NCBI GenBank assembly: GCA_949318235.1
Contig: OX439127.1
Coordinates: 25,512,315 to 25,576,314 of the forward strand
DNA from: Ecdyonurus torrentis
Lineage: Eukaryota > Arthropoda > Insecta > Ephemeroptera > Heptageniidae
Length of the DNA stretch: 64,000 nucleotides
Direction of reading: 5' to 3'
Both the position numbers and the translations under genes were made by a program. The notes below the pieces were generated by a model. The model did not search any database, was not told the DNA's origin, and worked only from the letters and a program-made list of their open reading frames with translations. This document shows, one piece after another, positions 57,222 to 64,000 of this stretch; the stretch's first letter is position 1, and every line of letters starts with the position of its first letter.

Positions 57222-57542
57222 AGCTCGTTCTGTAAAGTACATATAGTGAATCTCAATAACAGTGATTGGCTGACCAACAAAATAAGACACATTCATTGGT
57301 TGATCTTTTTTTTTTTTTTTTTTTTTTGAGCTGATAAAAGTGAGTCGCATATTGAGACTGGAACTTTTTTTGGGAATTCTCTTTCATTCTTATCAATTTC
57401 AAAGTTCTAAAAGAAGAAATAACAATGATCAACCATATGTATAAACGTAGTAAACAGGTAACGACGTAATAATCGGCTGTTTTAACAAAGGAACATTTTC
57501 GAAGCTGGCTCAATATTTGTGTGTTAGTTTATAGAACGAGCT
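57222..57542 (+). mobile_element. MITE family M1, copy 4 (full length, 321 bp)
   Basis: The cleanest member: starts AGCTCGTTCTGTAAAGTA, ends AGTTTATAGAACGAGCT. It has the same order of blocks as copy 2 but a shorter poly(T) (57306-57327), and lies 108 bp from the (ATGA)n array. No coding capacity. Target-site duplication cannot be fixed by eye; the flanks are TT/TT-like. Confidence 0.87.
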
Positions 57543-58289
57543 TTTATATGTTATATAATTTTCCATACAGCACTAACAAAATAGTGCTGTTTATAATAAA
57601 ATATAAATAACGAGGAAATGAACCATAAAATGATTACACAAAACGGGCAACATTATTTCTACTGAAAGCACTCTATCCACTTCCTGCAAAATATTTATCA
57701 ATTGCAACGTACTTGAATGTTAATAAAGTTTTCATATTTGCACCGTGTGGTTTGTGTGTAATGTACCTATTAAATTCATTTCATTACCGTGATATCAAGA
57801 ACATAGACATGTCAATGCAATACAACTTTGTCTTCTACAGTATGCATCATAGATTTTAGGTTATACCGTGGATCATAATTATATTTATAAAAGTTGATTA
57901 ATTTTTTAATTGGCGTGAATCTACCGATAAATGTATTAAAACATGCGTGCAATATATTCAATGTTAAATGGGTATAGTACATAACTGACTTATTAATGCA
58001 TTCACTTGTCTTCCGTGTGTTGTAAAACAGAGTGATCGACCAAGTGGGAACGCGACAGGAATAAAGGTTTAGCAATACGTTAAATTTTTTTTCTTCTCTC
58101 ATTCTTTAACGGCAAGCGATTGTTACTCCTTTTCTCTTTTTCACGATGTTTCACAGGGGAGGAATATATACACGTTATCTATAGTTTCACTTTACCTAGT
58201 CTACATGGTATTGCAGAAAAGTTTTCAAATATCAAACTAAAAAGCAAGAAATAAAATGTTTTATTTTTTTCTGAGTAATAAAAAAATAA

Positions 58290-58322
<33 letters not shown>

Positions 58323-60362
58323 CGAGTTTGTTTTATGTTTATTCACTATTTTGTATATGAACTGCAAGGGAAGTATTTTATTAGGATTATTTTTTAAGCG
58401 TGATTAAATTTTTACTTTACATTATTAAATCTTTCCATTTCGAAAATTAATCTCATTGTAACAAAATAAGATTACTTTAGGGGAGGAGATTTTTTTTTCA
58501 TTTTTAAAATCATTTTGTTAAAAAAAAGTGATTCAGCTACCTGTAACAAAAAAAATATACTTTTGTTGACTCTCTTTCTCTCTCTCTCTCTCTTGCTCTC
58601 GCATAATAAAATTCACTACTTTATATATACTTTAATAATACATAAACACAAATTGCGTTTTGGTAATGGTGTTTTATTAAAATTTCCACATTGAATAATA
58701 TATTTTATTGCTTGAAAATATATTAACACCATATATTTTATTATACATACATAACGATGTAATATAAAAGCATTTATTTTCCACTTTATAGAAATTGGTT
58801 TTTACCTGGAGATCACTTAATCCTCCATTTTGAGAGCAGGTGTTGAGCTATAGTTGCATGCCCTGTACAATTTATTGTCTTTATAATATAATATTTCTAA
58901 TACATAATATAACACATTAGACCAAAAATATTATAGGCTCGTGCTTGTTCATAATATTACAGAAGACTTCATTTTTGATTCCCTTTGATTTATAGGTACA
59001 TAAAGTTTTTACTTCATGTATGATTCATGAACAAATTTTTCAAAAGTTTTTAGTAAGTGCCTTACAATTTTACCGCATAAAGCTAACTTTCTTATATGTA
59101 TATAATGTGGTATAATGTTACACCCACAAGATTTCGTTCACTCCAATAATTTATTATTGAGAGTGTTATTTTGTAAAATTATTACTTTTAGCGTAACACG
59201 TATTTGTAAAAAAATATTATTGTCATGACAACTTAATTTATGTTATGGAGCATATCGTTTATTAAGCCTTGTGCAAAATATAATATTAAAATTTTACTTT
59301 TCACTGCAAATCAAATTATATTTTACAAAATATAATAATTTGAATATCAACACGCAAAGAAACAATTGCGTAATTTATTTATGTCGTTATAGCATATAAA
59401 TTATACTAAATTAAAATAACATAAACAATTATGTTATACAACATAACATTCATGCTACTGTGACATAATAATTGTGACGTATAGTATAGATTATATTGTA
59501 TTGAACTATAATTGTGCTGAAAATGGGCTAGAATATTTATTAAGTATTTATTTTCATACGTGAATATAGCATTAAAATTGGATTTAAAAAATTAAAAAGC
59601 TTTTGTTTTCATACTATTTCTAATACTACTTTAAGAGTTATTATTATTTCCCACATGTTTTTAGCAGTAATGGAAAATTATTATGTTCAGAAATGATTTT
59701 ATTTAAATTAGCTAGTGTTTAAAGTCAAATAAATGAGTTTTTTAGAATTTGTTTTTTAAGTTTAACTTATCACAGACAATATTCAAAAATGCATCAACAG
59801 AATCATCATATTTCTGGGAACAAAAAAAGGAAATGAAATGCCAAAAGTGCACTGATTGTGAGTCAACCACAATGTATGCAGAAGTTGAAAAATATTAGTT
59901 TCGAATTTTAATCAACGTTACATGTTTAACAAATCTCGTAATAATATACGTATTGTATTATTATGTAATGATAGCATAATTATATATGTTTACTAAATAT
60001 ACAGACACTCATTTCACGTTTTAACTTAAATAAACATTTATATTTACCTTTGAGAGTATGTTTACAAAGTTAGATTATTATCTATAGTAGTTTGAGTCTT
60101 TTATAATTTAGTGAGGACAAATATAATGTGTATGTAATATGTATACTATATTATACAGGTATTCGTGAGGTTACACAATAGCTCTGGTGTTTTAGAATCC
60201 CCTAAGCGGAAAACTACTGTCAATTGTCAATATAAATGACAATTTTCCTATTTTATGTGATAACATATGAATAAATCAGTAACATATATTACTACTATCA
60301 GTTTTTTATTGGCAGTCTACTCACTGCATAAAATTTATTACAAAAAAATACGTTGAAATACG

Positions 60363-60363
<1 letters not shown>

Positions 60364-60436
<73 letters not shown>
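60364..60436. repeat. (AT)n microsatellite, about 73 bp
   Basis: A TA array with ATTATA at its right end. Confidence 0.93.
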
Positions 60437-60992
60437 CCTACTTCGTTACACGGAACAAAGATTTATAGAGATCATTAACATTATTTTATAATATATCTAT
60501 CCACGGTTACTACTATTATAATATTACCATAAACCAATTAAAGCAATGCGCTCTGTAAAACCAAAGAAGATTGTATTCAGATCTCTTACGTCAGTTAGAT
60601 AAAAGTATGTTAAGTACTCACAGAAGATGTTCGAGTGGAATTGAGTTATTGAGTAAAAAAATAATATATATTTTTTTTATATATATATAAATCACATGCT
60701 TAAAAAAAAAAATCTTATGAAAGGTAAAATTGTTATATGATTAATTTTGTACTTGCAGAGAAATATATCATTATTTACACTGAAAACAACATGTTGTAGT
60801 TGCCATAATACAAAAATGGGTTATTTTTAATGAGACAGTTTGCAGTTATTGGTGGTAGTATTAGAGATAAAGAACTACGAAAATAGGTAATGTTTTTATT
60901 ATGGTAGCTTCATCTAGTATAACGATCCTTGTATACAGTACTCTACTTTTTTCTATTTTTGTCCCTATACATAGTAGATAGAGGTTAAATCA

Positions 60993-61221
<229 letters not shown>

Positions 61222-61631
61222 ATATATTATATTCGTTTAAAATTATTTTCTTATACATGTATTTTAAAAAGATTTTATCTTTTAACTTTGAAAACACATA
61301 GAATTTTAGTCTTATGAAACATTCAGTAATGAGGTATATATTTAAATGTCAGCCAACTTAAAAGCAGCTACACTAGTGATTTTATTTAATGAGTTACGTT
61401 GGGGTTTTGTACCAGTACTTTTAGTAATTTCTTTCATTACTTTTATTATTATTATTATTTGAGGCAATCAGCATTATTCATACAAAATATAAATGGAAAC
61501 ATATTTTTAGTATTTTTAATATTTTCATAAACATAATATAAATCTTTGTAATTTTAAAATAAAAATATGATATAATGATGTAATAAATAAAGGAACAAAA
61601 TGACTTTTCGTATAGTTTTAGGAAGCAAAAA

Positions 61632-61634
<3 letters not shown>

Positions 61635-61679
<45 letters not shown>
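61635..61679. repeat. (AT)n microsatellite, about 45 bp
   Basis: A pure TA array. Downstream, at 61740-61860, sequence is mildly G+C-richer but without a recognisable gene. Confidence 0.93.
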
Positions 61680-61683
<4 letters not shown>

Positions 61684-62337
61684 GTGATATTTTGTTTTAT
61701 TGGTTGTCGTAGATATTTTATTACTTTGTGTTAGAGTGTAGGTGGTGAGAGTTATGGAGTTTGTGGTCGTGGCATTAAAATCGCTCTCGCTACATTACAA
61801 ACTGGCTTGCTGTAGCTACACGTCGTGTATGTTTTGGCTGGGTATGTCATCAAACAAGCAGTTACAACTTCTTTTACATTCCCCACAATGATATATAAAA
61901 CTTAAAGTAACAAATGAACTGTCAAGTGCAAAAGTGTCAAGAGAAGAAAGACTATGTGTTAATTAACAACACTTTCTTTTGATTAGAAAACACTTAAACC
62001 TAAGTAATAGAATTAATAATGAAAAGTAAAGTTAATACTTAAATTTTACAATTTCAATTTTATATTTTAATTTAAAATTTTGAAATATAAACAATGTGTT
62101 TCTGTTAAATACACTATTTTCTTTCTTTCTCATTAAATATTTAATTAGAAAAAAATGTTTTGTTGTAGAATGCAGATTTGATTATGTGATACAATTAGTC
62201 ATAAATATTTATTTGTAACTGGAACAACTTCTAAAAAATATTTTTCTCAATTCATGCAGTTCATAAAATTTTGTTGCATTAAAAAGAGATTTGATCCATG
62301 TACTAAACATACAACATTTGAAATTACGCCCATGAAC

Positions 62338-62584
62338 AAAAAACTTGCCTAATATTCTAACATATCTAAATGGCAACGTTATTTTGACTGGAGTCATTGA
62401 TTTCTAATTTATTTCCATTCACAAAATATCATATGCGGGTTTTTGACGTCACATTTTACTGGTCCACGCGCATGGAAACAAGCAAGCTGTGACATCATAA
62501 ACCTGCATATGACATTTCGTAATACCGTCACATTACACCGTCACGTGACATTTCGTGGTATGTTAGGATATTAGGCAAGTTTGC
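62338..62584. mobile_element. Fold-back element FB-D, about 247 bp
   Basis: The outer arms AACTTGCCTAATATTCTAAC and GTTAGGATATTAGGCAAGTT pair with one mismatch. Inner arms ATATCATATGCGGGTTTTTG (62426) and its partner at 62489-62512 also pair, flanked by GACGTCACA and TGTGACATC. The outer part of the right half repeats GACATTTCGT. It is more G+C-rich than its surroundings and has no coding capacity. Confidence 0.7.
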
Positions 62585-63131
62585 TGGGTTGCCAATATAT
62601 TTATAAGTTAAAATTCTCATATTTCAGAATTATTTCTACGATTCCAAAACAATCACCTTCTCGATATACCAGTTAGTTAAACAGTTGAGCTGCTGCATAC
62701 TAAAAAAATTTATTGTACTAATTTATTCTAAATCGCCTATTATTAGCTCGTCTGACTAACAAGAAAAATTATGTACGTTTGCATTATACAAAACTATATT
62801 ATAACTTATATCAATATATAATATATAATCAAAACTAATATTATCTTGTGATAATAGAAGGAAGTCTACTTCTACTACATTCCGTTTTTTTATAGAAAAT
62901 AATTTCTTTTAAAAAAGAAAACAAATTTGTAACACGTGAAAAGTAAATAAATTGCACTTGGTGCCAAAAATAACTTATAAAAAATAAGTGGGTAAGAAGT
63001 TTACGTAATTAATTTTATAGCGCGACTGTTTAATTTTAATTAATTAAATTTTTTAAATCGTAATTTTCAATTTTTTTTTTGTTAAAGCATGTAATTAATA
63101 ATAATAAATTAGAATTTCGTGTTTCACCATG

Positions 63132-63317
63132 TTTATATAGAGCAGTATATTATGTTAAAAGGGGGTTCCTCCTGACTGGGGCTTGAACCCAGATCGAACC
63201 GGGCCACTGTGCTACCCCAGCACAGCACAGCGGCCCGGCAAGCCAAAGATTTGGGTTCAAGTCCAGAGGAGTCAACGTCAGGAGGAATCCCCTTTTAACA
63301 TAAACTGCCCTATAAAG
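63132..63317. mobile_element. Head-to-head tRNA-like SINE pair forming a hairpin
   Basis: On the plus strand, CAGCACAGCGG (A-box-like) and GGGTTCAAGTCC (B box) occur at 63222-63264. On the minus strand, TAGCACAGTGG and GGGTTCAAGCCC occur across 63180-63214. The outer ends TTATGTTAAAAGGGG and CCCCTTTTAACATAA also pair. The two halves therefore carry divergent copies of one tRNA-like head in opposite orientation, meeting at GCTACCCCAGCACAGC. Not a functional tRNA: the A-to-B spacing differs between halves and no cloverleaf closes. Confidence 0.6.
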
Positions 63318-63482
63318 ATGTTGAAAAATGAAAATCTACTTTTCAATATTTCCCGTGTAAAAACAGGAAGTAACAGGAGGTATTACAAACTCACAATAAT
63401 AATAATAATTAAATAGCTTTTGTTTAGAGGCTAAAAAAGGTACAACCCCTTTTAACACATAGCTATTAACTTAAAAAAATGT

Positions 63483-63488
63483 AGAGAG

Positions 63489-63531
<43 letters not shown>
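63483..63531 (+). repeat. (GA)n microsatellite, about 49 bp
   Basis: A GA array with one GC interruption near its left end. Confidence 0.95.
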
Positions 63532-63533
<2 letters not shown>

Positions 63534-63784
63534 TTTATATTACCACAGCTTGCATTTCTTATAAAACATTAATACTAATAAAAGTAATTATTTCAAAAAT
63601 CTAAAGCACATAAGTTAAATCTTTTTATTTCATGATGCTCTTTACTTTATATAACGTATATTATTGGAAATTGGAATATAATATTATTAATGTTATCTAC
63701 GTAGAATTTTAGAATTAAAGTGGCACTATGGGGTAAATAACATGCCTTCTTCAAAGTTAGATATTGGTATGAAGTCCACATAAA

Positions 63785-64000
63785 TGCATTTATTACGTCC
63801 CTTAACTCTTCCGTAGCCCCGTAAACTCGCGATACTCCTGTAAAGTAGGCAACCCGCGCCGTAGCTTTCTATTGTTGTGCATTATCTCTGACGTCAGAGA
63901 TAACTCAACACAATAGAAAGCTACGGCGCGGGTTGCCTACTTTACAGGAGTATCGCGAGTTAACGGGGCTACGGAAGAGTTAAGGGACGTAATAAATGCA
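63785..64000. mobile_element. Near-perfect palindrome FB-E reaching the window edge
   Basis: Centre between 63892 and 63893 in TCTCTGACGTCAGAGA. Each base p pairs with 127785-p; about 108 bp per arm with only a few mismatches near the centre and in CGTAAACTCGC. Arms include TGCATTTATTACGTCCCTTA, AGGCAACCCGCGCCGTAGC and their complements. It is far richer in G+C than its surroundings and much less diverged than the other fold-backs, so it is the youngest. It may continue past 64000. Confidence 0.8.

Noticed and set aside
57812..58102. 96-codon minus-strand frame
   Set aside because: No recognisable domain, AT-biased composition, no splice sites or neighbours in support.
58801..58860. Minus-strand donor CTCCAG/GTAAAA as a possible HisCl exon
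   Set aside because: Two frames are closed by stops and the third matches nothing in the family.
60600..60660. Donor-like ACTCAC on the plus strand (GTGAGT on minus) considered as the end of an upstream HisCl exon
   Set aside because: The peptide before it (LNNSIPLEHL) does not match the expected receptor segment and no acceptor is placed upstream.
63175..63290. A real tRNA gene
   Set aside because: A and B boxes are present, but the acceptor stem and anticodon arm do not pair, and the unit is duplicated in inverse orientation.

Overview
This is AT-rich eukaryotic DNA (by eye well under one third G+C), full of long (AT)n, (GA)n and poly(A/T) microsatellites. It holds one recognisable gene, with large introns and canonical GT..AG splice sites. 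The gene encodes a histamine-gated chloride channel subunit (HisCl family), known from arthropods, so the window is most likely arthropod. The very high simple-repeat density and many short fold-back elements would fit a crustacean (isopod, amphipod or decapod), but the sequence cannot settle the order.

Layout. 1-11,172 is the 3' flank of the gene: AT-rich, repeat-strewn, with no gene I can support. On the minus strand, six coding exons run from 53,408 down to 11,246. All exon phases match, and together they give 373 residues: most of the ligand-binding domain, the Cys-loop (C-13 residues-C), the second disulfide pair, TM1-TM4, and a stop codon. The N-terminal exons (signal peptide and first beta strands) are not visible and probably lie beyond 64,000. 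Introns in transcript order are about 1.3, 24.1, 7.3, 7.7 and 0.6 kb.

The rest of the window is repeats. The clearest are: (i) a roughly 320-370 bp MITE-like family in four copies (32.4, 48.1, 48.5 and 57.2 kb) with terminal inverted repeats AGCTCGTTCTRTAAA, two of them back to back; (ii) a 564 bp fold-back at 29.3-29.9 kb with two degenerate relatives nearby; (iii) tRNA-derived SINE-like sequences with recognisable A and B boxes, including a head-to-head pair folded into a hairpin at 63.1-63.3 kb; (iv) several other long imperfect palindromes (22.8, 33.6, 46.1 and 62.3 kb), plus a near-perfect one that runs into the right edge of the window (63,785-64,000); (v) a roughly 530 bp nearly pure (ATGA)n array at 56.6-57.1 kb.

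The window carries one biological story, a histamine receptor gene whose introns have filled with small non-autonomous elements and microsatellites. I found no multi-gene system, operon, CRISPR array, phage, or intact transposase or reverse transcriptase. The most novel material is the set of apparently undescribed fold-back and SINE families.
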